Shown in pieces: positions 43,130-52,699 of a DNA stretch of 64,000 nucleotides. The notes under the pieces are model-generated. The model saw only the letters and a program-made list of their open reading frames with translations. It did not search any database and had not been told where the DNA came from. The position numbers and the translations under genes were made by a program. The stretch lies in the NCBI GenBank assembly GCA_902362925.1, contig CABIYL010000005.1; one strand, given 5' to 3'. Each line of letters starts with the position of its first letter. Within the stretch, counting starts at the first letter, position 1. The stretch is from Pseudoflavonifractor sp902362925. GTDB lineage: Bacteria > Bacillota > Clostridia > Oscillospirales > Oscillospiraceae.

Positions 43130-43966
43130 TTAAAGCAGGGTGGAGCACAGCAGGGACAGCGCCACCCACAGCACGGACACCGCCAGAAACAGCAGGTCGT
43201 TGCAGGTTACCTTCAGGGTGGAGAGCTTGATTTTCTTCACCGTCTTATTGACCGCCGCGTACCGGTAGCCCCGCAGCTCCAGGGCCTCCACCGTGGTGCG
43301 GGAGCGCTTGGCGGTATTGAGCATCAGGGGGTAAAAGGACTCCATGACAATCTTCACCTGATAGATGAGGTAGCGGATTTTGCCAGGGAAGGTGTCGTGG
43401 GCGGGGGGATTGCCCCGCAGGCGGTAGGAGAGGAGCACGTTCTGAAATTCCTCCATCAGCATGGGCAGCATCCGGTAGGCGTAGGAGATGGAGAAGCTCA
43501 GCCGCTCCGGGCAGCCGAACCACATCAGGCCGTTGGACAGCCGGTCCGGGTCGAGGCCGGAGAACACGGTGACAGAGGCCAGGGAGATGGTGGCCACCTT
43601 CAGGGTGAGCACCAGCAGGGGCGCCACGGCGGAGGCGTCGCCGCCGAAGAGGAGGGTGGCCAGGAACAGATAGCCGGTCTGGGAGAACACCCCCAGGGCG
43701 AAGAGAAAGAGCACCAGCCCCGCCACACGGGCCAGCAAGGTGGTGATCATCACCAGCAGAAAGCAGCCTAGCAGGAAGGGCAGGTCGTTGACAAACCAGG
43801 GCACCAGGCCGAAGAACAGGTACCAGGCGATCAGAATGCGGGGGTCCAGGGCGGCGATGACCGTGTCGTCATTGCCGTAGGCATTTTTCAGCACCTGGCT
43901 GCGGAGAAAGTCCATGGAGAACTTGTCCAGGATGCTCTCCGACAGCTTGCTCATCATTTTTTCCAT
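43130..43966 (-). CDS. ECF transporter T component
   Basis: The start is the ATG at 43966 after AGGAGG (278 residues). Membrane segments include ILIAWYLFFGLVPWFVNDL, LLARVAGLVLFLFALGVFS and a final LLFLAVSVLWVALSLLCSTL. The cytoplasmic coupling helices carry the 'SYRLRGNPP' and 'EALELRGYR' Arg-Gly motifs that contact the ATPases. It follows the ATPase gene with a 2-base gap. Confidence 0.85.
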   Translation of the reverse strand: MEKMMSKLSESILDKFSMDFLRSQVLKNAYGNDDTVIAALDPRILIAWYLFFGLVPWFVNDLPFLLGCFLLVMITTLLARVAGLVLFLFALGVFSQTGYLFLATLLFGGDASAVAPLLVLTLKVATISLASVTVFSGLDPDRLSNGLMWFGCPERLSFSISYAYRMLPMLMEEFQNVLLSYRLRGNPPAHDTFPGKIRYLIYQVKIVMESFYPLMLNTAKRSRTTVEALELRGYRYAAVNKTVKKIKLSTLKVTCNDLLFLAVSVLWVALSLLCSTLL

Positions 43967-43968
43967 GC

Positions 43969-45663
43969 TCAGGCCTCCTGAAAGCAGTCCGAAAATTCGT
44001 CGATGGTGTAGCACAGGGCGGCGGGGGCCAGGGCACGGGCCATGGAGAAGATCTCCGGCGGCCGGATGCCCACCAGCTCCGCCAGGTCCTGGCGGGAGAA
44101 AATCTCATCCCGGCTGCCGTCGGCCACCACCCGGCCGCCGCACAGGACGATGATCCGCTCCGCCCACTGGCACACCAGCTGCATGTCATGGGTGGCGATG
44201 ACGGCGGTCTGAATGATGTCCTTCATGTCCTCCAGCACCGAGGTGATCTCCCGGCGGGTGGCGATGTCCAGGTTGGCGGTGGGCTCGTCCAGCAGCAGAA
44301 TGCCCGGCTCCAGGGCCACGCCGATGGCCAGACTGGCACGGCGCATCTGGCCGCCGGACATGAGCCGTCCGTCCCGGTCCTGAAGGCCGGTGAGGTGGAA
44401 CCGCTCCAGCAGGGCGTCGGTGCGGCGTTGCCAGTCGGGCACGCCCCGCACCTGCATGGCATAGGAGATATCCCCACGGATGGAGTCCTTGATGAACATC
44501 TCCTCCGGGTTCTGGTACACCAGGGAGATCTGCCGGGACAGATCCTCGGCCTTCTTCTCCCCGATGGGCTGGTCAAAGAGGGAGACCGTGCCGCTCTGGG
44601 GCCGCAGCAGGCCCACCATCATTTTCATCAGGGTGGATTTGCCTGCGCCGTTGGAGCCGATGAGGGCCACCTTTTCCCCGTGGCGGATGTCCAGATTCAG
44701 CCCGTCGAATACGGTGCGCGGCTCCCCCTTCACCGAGCGGTAGGAGAGGGAGACGTCCCGGAAGGAGACGGCCAGCTGTTCCGCCGGGCGGGCTGCCGAA
44801 GGGGGCGCGGATACCGGGCGGTACCGCAGCGAGGCGAAGGCGTCCCTGCCCTGGGCCACGGTGGTGGGCAGAGCGGCGCCGGCGGGCAGCCGCCCGGCCT
44901 TCTGAAGGCGGTGGGCGGCCTGGGTCACCTGGGGCGGGAAAATGCTGCACGCCTCCAGCTCCTCCACCCGCTGCAGGGCCTGGTCTGTGGGCAGGAGCCA
45001 CTGCACGCTGCCGTCCCGGAGCAGCAGCACATGGCGGCAGTAATCGGCGATGTACTCGGTGTGGTGCTCAATGACAATGATGGTCTTGCCCTGCTTCTCG
45101 TTCAAATCCCGCAGCACCTGGTAAATCCGGTCGGCGTGCATGGGGTCCAGCTGGGCGATGGGCTCGTCCAGAATGAGAATATCCGGGCTCAGGGAGACCG
45201 CGCCCGCCAGGGCCAGCAGATGGGTCTGGCCGCCGGACAGCTGCCAGATGTACTCCTCCTCCCGGCCCTCCAGGCCGCACTGGCGCAGGGCCGTTTTTCC
45301 CCGCTCCAGGTAGTCGGAGAAGGCGTAGTTCAGGCAGGCGTAGGAGGCGTCGTCCAGCACGGTGGGGCGGACGATCTGGTTTTCAAAGTCCTGGTATACA
45401 TAGCCCACCTTCCGGGCCAGCGCGCCCACGTCGCTCTCCAGGGTGTTTACGCCCGCCACCCGGGCCTCTCCGCGGAAATCTCCCGTGATAAAATGGGGAA
45501 TCAGCCCGTTGAGGACCTTGCACAAAGTGGACTTCCCGCAGCCGTTGTTTCCAACGACTGCGAGGAAGTCCCCTTTTTCAATTCGGAGAGAGATATTGTT
45601 CAGGGTGGGCTGAGCGGCGCCCGGATAGGTATAGGTCAGGCCGTCAATCTCAACCGCGTTCAT
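43969..45663 (-). CDS. ECF transporter double ATPase (A and A' domains fused)
   Basis: I choose the ATG at 45663 (564 residues, MNAVEIDGLTYTY). Two full ABC domains are present. The first has Walker A VGNNGCGKST, signature QLSGGQTHLLALAG and Walker B ILILDEPIAQLD. The second has GSNGAGKST, LMSGGQMRRASLAIG and ILLLDEPTANLD. Fused A-A' proteins are known from dedicated ECF transporters such as those for thiamine precursors or purine-like substrates. It sits between the S-like and T genes. Confidence 0.92.
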   Translation of the reverse strand: MNAVEIDGLTYTYPGAAQPTLNNISLRIEKGDFLAVVGNNGCGKSTLCKVLNGLIPHFITGDFRGEARVAGVNTLESDVGALARKVGYVYQDFENQIVRPTVLDDASYACLNYAFSDYLERGKTALRQCGLEGREEEYIWQLSGGQTHLLALAGAVSLSPDILILDEPIAQLDPMHADRIYQVLRDLNEKQGKTIIVIEHHTEYIADYCRHVLLLRDGSVQWLLPTDQALQRVEELEACSIFPPQVTQAAHRLQKAGRLPAGAALPTTVAQGRDAFASLRYRPVSAPPSAARPAEQLAVSFRDVSLSYRSVKGEPRTVFDGLNLDIRHGEKVALIGSNGAGKSTLMKMMVGLLRPQSGTVSLFDQPIGEKKAEDLSRQISLVYQNPEEMFIKDSIRGDISYAMQVRGVPDWQRRTDALLERFHLTGLQDRDGRLMSGGQMRRASLAIGVALEPGILLLDEPTANLDIATRREITSVLEDMKDIIQTAVIATHDMQLVCQWAERIIVLCGGRVVADGSRDEIFSRQDLAELVGIRPPEIFSMARALAPAALCYTIDEFSDCFQEA

Positions 45664-45664
45664 A

Positions 45665-46507
45665 TTACCGGACCGCATTCCTTTCGCTGTTCTTTTTCAT
45701 CACCAGCAGCACCACCACGGCCAGGGCGGCGGCAGCCACCATGCCAACAGCCAGAGCGGTGCCGCTCTCGGCCCACTCGGCCTCCCAGTCGATGAGGGAC
45801 ATGCCGGCGGTGGCGGCCAGCTCGGCCACTACGGCGCAGAGGAAGCCGATGACGCAGACTCCGATGGCCTTGGGGCTCAGACCGGCCACGGCGCTGTCGG
45901 CGGTGCGGGGCGCCATGCCCAGCAGGGGCTCAATCTTGCCGTACAGCTTGGGCACCAGGTACAGGGTGGGCAGCAGGCAGAACAGGATGCCGGAGAAGAG
46001 CAGGTCGTTGAGGAAGGCGAAGCCCTCGGTGGCAAAGACGCTCTCGGGCAGGCCGGCCACCGCCTCGAAGTCCTCCACAGCGAACTGGACCTTGGCGATG
46101 TCCACGATGGTGCCCATGAGCAGCTGGGCGGCGGTGCCGGTGATGGCGGCCACGCCCACCATGACACGGTTTCTGGGGTCCTTCACCAGCCGGCCGGCGA
46201 TGTACACGCCGATGGTGACGGTGAGGAACTTCTCCAGCTCGCCCAGGCCGCCGAACTGGCCCAGCATAATCTCGCTGAACACCAGCTCACCGGTGGCGGC
46301 GCCCAGAGCGGCGGACAGGGGGTCAAAGAGCATGGCCAGGGTCAGGGGGATGAACAGGAAAAACTCTACGGAGAACTCCACAAGCCCCACCTGGAACTTG
46401 GGAATCAGCTCGGTAAACAGGGTGGCCAGTCCATACAGGGACATGGACAGCACGAAGATCATCAGCTTTTGCGACTGAGTGGCAGCGCTTTTTTGTACGG
46501 TACTCAT
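45665..46507 (-). CDS. ECF S-component-like membrane protein
   Basis: The start is the ATG at 46507 after GGGAGG (280 residues). Six or so membrane segments are visible, for example LMIFVLSMSLYGLATLFTEL, FFLFIPLTLAMLFDPLSAAL, IGVCVIGFLCAVVAELAATA and VGMVAAAALAVVVLLVMKK. First gene of the operon with T and A components, so it is most likely the substrate-binding subunit. The substrate cannot be told from sequence; the beta-galactosidase next door does not settle it. Confidence 0.7.
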   Translation of the reverse strand: MSTVQKSAATQSQKLMIFVLSMSLYGLATLFTELIPKFQVGLVEFSVEFFLFIPLTLAMLFDPLSAALGAATGELVFSEIMLGQFGGLGELEKFLTVTIGVYIAGRLVKDPRNRVMVGVAAITGTAAQLLMGTIVDIAKVQFAVEDFEAVAGLPESVFATEGFAFLNDLLFSGILFCLLPTLYLVPKLYGKIEPLLGMAPRTADSAVAGLSPKAIGVCVIGFLCAVVAELAATAGMSLIDWEAEWAESGTALAVGMVAAAALAVVVLLVMKKNSERNAVR

Positions 46508-46745
46508 ACGGATTATTCCTCCCATTTTGTGATGCGGTTCTCTCGCACGGGTACAGTGTAACAAAGGCGTGTAAATATATCGTACATGGGCGTGTAAAAT
46601 GTAAATAAATTTTCATCGCGGGGAAATCGTGTTTTCCCAAGGTGCGCCGGGTAAAAATCTGTGTTATGCTATTGTGCGCAGACAAATCTGTCCCCGGCGG
46701 CTGTCCGAAACGGAGAACGAAACGAGAGAATCAGGTGAAAAACTT

Positions 46746-48707
46746 ATGTTTCTTGGTGTAGACTACTATCCCGAACAGTGGGACCCCGGCCTGCTGGAGG
46801 AGGACCTGGACAATATCTGTGAGCTGGGTTGCAACGCTATCCGCATTGCCGAATTTGCCTGGCACCGCATGGAGAAGACGGAGGGACAGTACGACTTCTC
46901 CTTCTTCGACCATGCCATCCAGCGGGCCAAGGCCAGGGGACTGTCCATCGTCATGGGTACCCCCACCGCCACCATCCCCGCCTGGCTTGCAAAGAAGCAC
47001 CCGGACATCCTCTCTGAGTTTGAGGACGGCACCAAGCGGGTCTTCGGCGGACGGCACGTGTACTGCTTCAACAGCGGCGCGCTGTACCGGTACTCCGAGG
47101 GCATTATCCGGGCCATGGCGGAGCACTACAAGGACGAGAAGGCCATTGTAGCCTGGCAGATTGACAACGAGCTGGGCCACGAGGGCAGCGACATGTGCTG
47201 GTGTCCCCAGTGCCGGGAGGCCTTCCGGGCCTGGCTGCGGGAGAAATTCCACGGGGACATCCAGGCCCTCAACGACACCTATGGCACCGCCTTCTGGTCC
47301 CAGGAGTACAACGATTTTGACGAAATCCCCCTGCCCGCCGCCACCATCACCACCCACAACCCGGCCCTGCGGCTGGACTGGGAGCGCTTCCGCAGTGAGA
47401 GCGTGGTGCGGTTCGCCGCCTTCCAGGCCGCCCTGCTGCGGGAGATCATCCCGGATGCGGTGGTGATGCACGACTTCTGCGGCGGCGGTCTGGGCAAGCA
47501 CGCGGACTACTCCGCCATTGCCCGGCATCTGGACTTTGCCGCCTACAACAACTATCCCGTCTGGGGCGGACAGCCGGAGCCTCTGGCCCCCAACGAGATT
47601 GCCTTTGGTCTGGACTACATCCGGGGCCTCAAACAGCGGAATTTCTGGATTACCGAGGCCATTATGGGCGCCCAGGGCCACGATATCACCGGCTTCTCTC
47701 CCCGGCCCAACCAGGCCAAGATGTGGGCCTATCAGAGCATGGCCCGGGGCTGTGAGTCCCTGTTCTTCTTCCGCTACCGGGGCGCCACCAAGGGCGCTGA
47801 ACAGTTCTGCTACGGCGTGCTGGACGCGGACAACGTGAAGCGGAGAAAATTCTACGAGGTCCAGCGCTTTTTCCGAGATATCAAAGCCTATGGCAAGGAG
47901 CTGGAGACCCCCATCTCCAGCCGGGTGGCCATTGTCTACGACTACGATTCCCTGGCCTCCTTCCGCATCCAGCGGCAGAGCGTCACCCTGGACTGCGAGG
48001 GGGAGATGAAGAAGTACCACAAGTTCTTTTACGACCGCAATGTGCCGGTGGACGTGATTCCGGCGGACAGCGACCTGACAGGCTACGACCTGCTCATCCT
48101 GCCCCAGATGATTGTGGCCAAGCCGGAGTTCCAGAAAAAGCTGATGGAATTTGCGCAGCGGGGCGGCACGGTGGTGCTGACCTACCGGGATTTCGTCAAG
48201 GATACGGACAACAACCTGGTGCTGGGCAGGCAGATTCCGGTGGGCTTCGACGACTTTGCGGGTGTGTGCGTAGTGGAGACCGAGAGCCTGCAGCAGGGCC
48301 AGGAATTCCCCGTAGCGGGTGAGGGCGAGCTGAGCGGCGTCCGGGGCGTGGGCGGTATTTTCCGGGACATGCTGGAGACCATGGACGCCCAGGTGCTGCT
48401 GCGGTATGACGACGAATTTTACCGGGACTATGCCGCCGCCACCCGGAAGGGGCAGAAGGACGGCTGGGTGTACTACCTGGGCTGCGGCCTGGAGGAGGCG
48501 GTTTTGGACCGGCTTCTGGAGAAAATCGCCGCGGAGCAGAATATCCCCATGGAGCGCTCCACGCCTGGGGTGGAGGTGGCGTATCGGGGCGGCCCGGAGA
48601 ACGGAATCCGCATGGTCATCAACCACAACGCCCGCCAGGTGGTCCATGACGGCGAGACCCTGGAGCCCTTTGGGTGCCGTATCACCCCCTGGCACAAGCA
48701 GGGATAG
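46746..48707 (+). CDS. Beta-galactosidase, GH42 family
   Basis: I choose the ATG at 46746 (653 residues, MFLGVDYYPEQWD). The GH42 acid/base Glu is E142 in WQIDNELGHEG and the nucleophile E304 in WITEAIMGAQG. C107 with the CWCPQC cluster (C151, C153, C156) reproduces the zinc site of GH42 enzymes. A trimerisation domain follows (about 390-590) and a short C-terminal beta domain. No signal peptide, so it cleaves imported beta-galactosides. It is divergent from the ECF operon. A palindromic GGGAAATCGTGTTTTCCC at 46621-46638 in the shared spacer may be an operator. Confidence 0.93.
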   Translation: MFLGVDYYPEQWDPGLLEEDLDNICELGCNAIRIAEFAWHRMEKTEGQYDFSFFDHAIQRAKARGLSIVMGTPTATIPAWLAKKHPDILSEFEDGTKRVFGGRHVYCFNSGALYRYSEGIIRAMAEHYKDEKAIVAWQIDNELGHEGSDMCWCPQCREAFRAWLREKFHGDIQALNDTYGTAFWSQEYNDFDEIPLPAATITTHNPALRLDWERFRSESVVRFAAFQAALLREIIPDAVVMHDFCGGGLGKHADYSAIARHLDFAAYNNYPVWGGQPEPLAPNEIAFGLDYIRGLKQRNFWITEAIMGAQGHDITGFSPRPNQAKMWAYQSMARGCESLFFFRYRGATKGAEQFCYGVLDADNVKRRKFYEVQRFFRDIKAYGKELETPISSRVAIVYDYDSLASFRIQRQSVTLDCEGEMKKYHKFFYDRNVPVDVIPADSDLTGYDLLILPQMIVAKPEFQKKLMEFAQRGGTVVLTYRDFVKDTDNNLVLGRQIPVGFDDFAGVCVVETESLQQGQEFPVAGEGELSGVRGVGGIFRDMLETMDAQVLLRYDDEFYRDYAAATRKGQKDGWVYYLGCGLEEAVLDRLLEKIAAEQNIPMERSTPGVEVAYRGGPENGIRMVINHNARQVVHDGETLEPFGCRITPWHKQG

Positions 48708-48717
48708 AAACAGACAG

Positions 48718-48749
48718 CGGAAGCGCCCGAAAAAGGGCGCTTCCGCTTT
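48718..48749 (+). terminator. Terminator of the beta-galactosidase gene
   Basis: An 11-bp stem (48718-48728 with 48735-48745) with a GAAAAA loop, followed by CTTTTCTT. Confidence 0.8.
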
Positions 48750-48933
48750 TCTTCCGGCGGCGGGGCATGGAAAAACATAGGCCTTCGCCTGAATTCTTCC
48801 AAAAAGGGTTCGCAAAAAGGGAGCGGATGTGCTATATTTTTATCAACACCAGATACAGCTGTACTGTGCGGTATCCGCTGAAGAAGAGAGCGGCGAGGAT
48901 TCCATAGTGACACATAGGAAAGGAAGATTCATT

Positions 48934-50754
48934 ATGGCACGGGAAAAAGCAGATTCCATGAAGAAAAAAGCGGCGGAAGAGAAGGCTGCCGTTCTGGCTG
49001 AGGAGAAGGCGGCGCCCGTGGCGGCGCCCGCAGCGCCGGAGCAGGCCACCGCTCCCACCCCGGAGAAGACGGAGACCCCGGCCAAGAAGCCGTCCGCCAG
49101 AGGGAAGGCCGCTTCCGCCGGGAAGAAGGCTCCGGCGGAGAAAAAGGCCCCGTCTCCCGGAAGAAAAAAGGCGTCTGCCGAAAAGGCGGCCGCGCCTGCC
49201 GAGGAAAAGCCCGCTGCTGCGGAGAAACCCGCCCCTGTGGAAGAGAAGCCCGCGCCTGTTGAGGAGGTGTCTGCACCCGTGAATGAGATCGCCAATCTGC
49301 CCCGCAGAAGCATTGCGTTTATCGGTTCGGAATGTCATCCCTTTGTAAAGACCGGCGGCCTGGGCGACGTGATGTACGCCCTGCCCCGTGAGCTGGCCCG
49401 GCTCAACTGCGATGTCCGGGTCATTCTGCCCCGCTACGCCTGCATCCCCCAGGAGTACCAGGACAAGATGATCTACCGGGGCGAGTTCTACATGGACCTG
49501 GGCAACACCGGCCGCAGCTACTATGTAGGCATCATGGAGTACATCTGGGACGGCGTGGTGTACGACTTCATCGACAACCAGGAGTTCTTCACCGCCGGCC
49601 GGCCTTACACCAACCTGGTGGACGACATCCCCAAGTACTGCTTCTTCAGCAAGGCCGCCCTGGCCGCCCTCAACTACATGAACTGGATTCCCGACATTGT
49701 CCACTGCCACGACTGGCAGACCGGTCTGGTGCCTGTGTACCTGCGCACCCTGTTCAAGGACTCCCCGGTGGGCCGCGCCCGCTCCATCCTCACCATCCAC
49801 AACCTGCGCTTCCAGGGCATCTACAACATCCCCACCATCAAGTACTGGTCCGGCCTGCCCGACGAGGCCTTCGGCATGGGCGCACTGCAGCAGAACTGGG
49901 TGGACGCCAACATGCTCAAAGGCGGCCTGGCCTACGCCGACCGCATCACCACCGTCAGCGGCACCTACGCCTGGGAGATTCAGACCAGGGAGTACGGCGA
50001 GGGCCTGGAGGACCATCTTCGCTACCACAGCGGCAAGCTGCGGGGCATTGTCAACGGCATTGACTACGGCATGTGGAACCCGGAGACCGACCCGTCCCTG
50101 CCGGTCCACTACAACATCAGCAACGTGCTCAAGGGCAAGCTGGAGAACAAGCTGGCGCTGCAGCGGGAGCTGGGTCTGGAGGAGGACGGAAGCAAGTTTG
50201 TCATCGGCCTCATCTCCCGGCTGACCAACCAGAAGGGCCTGGACCTGGTCAACGCCATCATGCCCCAGGTGCTGGACGGCAACACCCAGGTGGTGGTGCT
50301 GGGCACCGGCGACAAGCAGTATGAGGACTCCTTCCGCTACTACGAGTACGCCCACAAGGGCACCTTCAGCGCCTGCATTCAGTACGACGAGGCCAGAGCC
50401 CACCGCATCTACGCCGGTGCCGACGCCCTGCTGGTGCCCTCCCGCTTTGAGCCCTGCGGCCTGACCCAGCTCAACGCCATGCACTACGGCACCCTGCCCA
50501 TCGTCCGGGAGACCGGCGGCCTGAAGGACACCGTGGAGCCTCACAACGACTTCACCGGCGACGGCAACGGCTTTACCTTTGACCGCTACGACGCCGGGCT
50601 GCTGCTGGACGCCATCAACCGGGCCAAGACCCTCTACTTCAACAACCGTTACCACTGGGACGAGGTGGTCCAGCGGGACATGGCCAAGGACGTGTCCTGG
50701 ACCCGTTCGGCCAGACAGTACAAGGACCTGTACCTGGAGCTGACCCAGTGGTAA
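48934..50754 (+). CDS. glgA: Glycogen (starch) synthase with Lys/Ala/Pro-rich N-terminal tail
   Basis: The start is the ATG at 48934 after AGGAAAGGAAG (606 residues). Residues 1-125 are a disordered tail of KKA, EKAAA, APAA and EKPA units. The GT5 enzyme begins near 127 with SIAFIGSECHPFVKTGGLGDV, holding the KxGGL ADP-glucose motif. HDWQTGLVPVYL (near 262), LTIHNLRFQGIY, LISRLTNQKGLDL and the PSRFEPCGLTQLNAM C-terminal site all follow. A normal GlgA has about 480 residues and no such tail. No other glg gene is adjacent. Confidence 0.93.
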   Translation: MAREKADSMKKKAAEEKAAVLAEEKAAPVAAPAAPEQATAPTPEKTETPAKKPSARGKAASAGKKAPAEKKAPSPGRKKASAEKAAAPAEEKPAAAEKPAPVEEKPAPVEEVSAPVNEIANLPRRSIAFIGSECHPFVKTGGLGDVMYALPRELARLNCDVRVILPRYACIPQEYQDKMIYRGEFYMDLGNTGRSYYVGIMEYIWDGVVYDFIDNQEFFTAGRPYTNLVDDIPKYCFFSKAALAALNYMNWIPDIVHCHDWQTGLVPVYLRTLFKDSPVGRARSILTIHNLRFQGIYNIPTIKYWSGLPDEAFGMGALQQNWVDANMLKGGLAYADRITTVSGTYAWEIQTREYGEGLEDHLRYHSGKLRGIVNGIDYGMWNPETDPSLPVHYNISNVLKGKLENKLALQRELGLEEDGSKFVIGLISRLTNQKGLDLVNAIMPQVLDGNTQVVVLGTGDKQYEDSFRYYEYAHKGTFSACIQYDEARAHRIYAGADALLVPSRFEPCGLTQLNAMHYGTLPIVRETGGLKDTVEPHNDFTGDGNGFTFDRYDAGLLLDAINRAKTLYFNNRYHWDEVVQRDMAKDVSWTRSARQYKDLYLELTQW

Positions 50755-50782
50755 GCGGAAGCAAAAGAATCATACATAGACG

Positions 50783-50819
50783 CACCGGGCGGGAGGCAAA
50801 GCCTCCCGCCCGGTGTGTT
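50783..50819. terminator. Bidirectional terminator between glgA and the sensor kinase gene
   Basis: A perfect 15-bp GC-rich stem (50783-50797 with 50801-50815), AAA loop and TGTTTTA on the plus side. The convergent kinase gene ends at 50820. Confidence 0.85.
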
Positions 50820-51947
50820 TTATAGCGGTTGTTTTTCCGGGGGCAGCGTCATCACAAAGCGAGTTCCGCCGTCCGGGGCGTCCTCCGCCCACACCCGGCC
50901 GCCGTGGAGCCGGGCCACGGTCCGCACCAGCGGCAGACCCAGCCCCGCGCCCCCCAGCTGGCGGGAGCGGGACTTGTCCACCCGGAAAAAGGGCTCAAAT
51001 ATCTGCTCCCGGAATTCCTGGGGGATTCCGATGCCCTGGTCGGCCACCTCCACCCGGAACTCGCCGTCCTCACATGCTGCCCGGACGGTTACAACCCCGT
51101 CGGGCCGGTTGTATTTGATGGCGTTTTCCACCAGGTTGAAGAAGGCACGCTCCAGCAGGGTGCGGTTTCCCGGCACAATCCCCGGCGCGGTCTCCAGATG
51201 CACGCTGACACGGTGCTCCCGGGCCAGCTCCTCCAGGCTCTCAGCCGTGCGGGAGAGCAGCTGCGCCACATCAATGGACTCGCTGCGCTCCAGCTCGTCC
51301 AGATTGGTCAGGGCCAGCAGGTCGCCCACCAGGTCGGACAGCCGGTTGGTCTGCTCCTCCAGCACGTCCAGCAGCCGGGCGGTCTCCGGCGTGGCGCACA
51401 GGCCCTTCTTGCGGAAAAGGGCGATGCGGGTTTTCAGGATGGCCAGGGGTGTGCGCAGCTCATGGGCGGCCGACTGGGAGAACCGCTTTTGCTGCTCAAA
51501 GGCGGCGCTGAGGTTTTGGGACATCTGGTTGAAGGAGACGGTCAAACCCGCCACCTCGTCCCCGCTGGAGGGGACGGGCAGCGGCTGGTTCAGGTCGGCG
51601 GCGGTCCGGTTCCGGATCTGTTCGTCCAGATGCCGCAGGGGAGAGAGGGCCTTTCCGGTGAGCCAGTACACCATCAGGCACCCCGCCGCCACAATCACGG
51701 CCATGGCAATCAGGCTCTGGGCCCGGAAGGTGTTCCGAGCGGGAAGGGTGGCCAGGGCCAGCTCCTCCATAGGGGCGGATTCCACGGTGTCTGTGGGCAG
51801 GGAGGGCTGGAGGGGGATGGCCTCGATGGCGTCCGCCATCTCATAGGCATAGTAGTTGTGGCTGAGGGTGAGCAGCAGGCAGCAGACGGCCAGCAGCACG
51901 CCGCACACCAGGGTTACCCTCAGCCGCAGAGAGATGCTGCGCCTCAT
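50820..51947 (-). CDS. Two-component sensor histidine kinase
   Basis: A 375-residue protein. Two membrane segments (VTLVCGVLLAVCCLLLTLS near 10-30 and QSLIAMAVIVAAGCLMVYWLTG near 75-95) frame a short outside loop of about 45 residues. A HAMP region, the phosphoacceptor His in SQSAAHELRTPLAIL (near 158), and the ATPase boxes NAIKYNRPDGVV, VADQGIGIPQEF and GGAGLGLPLVRTVA follow. It overlaps the regulator gene by 4 bases. The small sensor loop has no recognisable domain. Confidence 0.93.
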   Translation of the reverse strand: MRRSISLRLRVTLVCGVLLAVCCLLLTLSHNYYAYEMADAIEAIPLQPSLPTDTVESAPMEELALATLPARNTFRAQSLIAMAVIVAAGCLMVYWLTGKALSPLRHLDEQIRNRTAADLNQPLPVPSSGDEVAGLTVSFNQMSQNLSAAFEQQKRFSQSAAHELRTPLAILKTRIALFRKKGLCATPETARLLDVLEEQTNRLSDLVGDLLALTNLDELERSESIDVAQLLSRTAESLEELAREHRVSVHLETAPGIVPGNRTLLERAFFNLVENAIKYNRPDGVVTVRAACEDGEFRVEVADQGIGIPQEFREQIFEPFFRVDKSRSRQLGGAGLGLPLVRTVARLHGGRVWAEDAPDGGTRFVMTLPPEKQPL

Positions 51948-52618
51948 GGCTCCACCTCCAGATAGTAGCCCTGCCCGATTTTCGTGGCGATGGGGTCGTG
52001 TCCCAGGGCCTCCTTCAGCTTTTTCCGCAGGGAGGAGATGTGCATCCGCACAGAGTGGCTGAAGGGGTTGGATTCCGTCTCCCAGATGTGCTCCAGCAGC
52101 TCCTCCTGACTGACCGTCTTTCCCGGGTGGAGCATCAGATACTCCAGAATTTCAAATTCCTTGCGGGTCAGGGGAAGGGGGCCGCTGTCCGCCGAAATCT
52201 CCCGCTTCCGGGTGTCCAGCACCAGGGGACCGGCGGTCACCGCCGTGCTCTGGGGGACAAAATTCCGGCGCAGCAGGCTGCGCACCCTAGCCTCCAGCTC
52301 CTCCAGCTCAAAGGGCTTGGTCAGATAGTCGTTGGCCCCCAGGTCCAGCCCCTCCACCCGGTTTGCCAGGGAGCTCCTTGCGGACAGGATGAGCACCCGC
52401 AGCTCCGGCTTCTCCCGCCGGACAGAGCGCAGAATGTCCAGCCCGTCCATCCCGGGCAGATTCAGGTCCAGGATGACCAGGTCGTAGGACTCCACCAGAA
52501 TCTGTTCCCAGGCCTCAAGGCCGTCATAGCAGCGCTCCACGGTGTAGCGCTCCAGCTCCAGGTCCTCCGCGATATCGTCGCACAGCTGGCGCTCGTCTTC
52601 CACCACTAAAATTTTCAT
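51944..52618 (-). CDS. OmpR/PhoB-family response regulator
   Basis: A 224-residue protein. The receiver domain carries the acidic pair VEDERQLCDD, the phosphorylated Asp in YDLVILDLNLPGMDG (D52 region), LILSARSS and the Lys in DYLTKPFEL. The winged-helix domain (about 125-224) contains LTRKEFEILEYLMLHPGKTV and SVRMHISSLRKKLKEAL. It is transcribed first, with the kinase, away from the redox cassette at 52753. Confidence 0.95.
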   Translation of the reverse strand: MKILVVEDERQLCDDIAEDLELERYTVERCYDGLEAWEQILVESYDLVILDLNLPGMDGLDILRSVRREKPELRVLILSARSSLANRVEGLDLGANDYLTKPFELEELEARVRSLLRRNFVPQSTAVTAGPLVLDTRKREISADSGPLPLTRKEFEILEYLMLHPGKTVSQEELLEHIWETESNPFSHSVRMHISSLRKKLKEALGHDPIATKIGQGYYLEVEP

Positions 52619-52662
52619 GGCACAACTCCTGCTGTTTTCTTCTATTTATATCAAAGCCGTGG

Positions 52663-52699
52663 TCAAATCCGTGTCAAGTTTACCTTGACACGGATTTGA
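52663..52699. promoter_or_regulatory. Perfect inverted-repeat operator between the two-component system and the redox cassette
   Basis: TCAAATCCGTGTCAA (52663-52677) is the exact reverse complement of TTGACACGGATTTGA (52685-52699), with a 7-nt spacer. Each arm contains a TTGACA -35 box, one per direction, so a protein bound here would control both promoters. The neighbouring response regulator is the obvious candidate. Confidence 0.75.

Noticed and set aside
41459..43771. A 770-codon plus-strand open frame across the RpiR, PHP and EcfT genes
   Set aside because: It is antisense to three recognisable genes, is rich in Gln/Gly/His without any domain, and lacks a ribosome binding site.
46731..48815. 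A 694-codon minus-strand open frame across the beta-galactosidase gene
   Set aside because: Shadow of the GH42 gene, with no recognisable domain.
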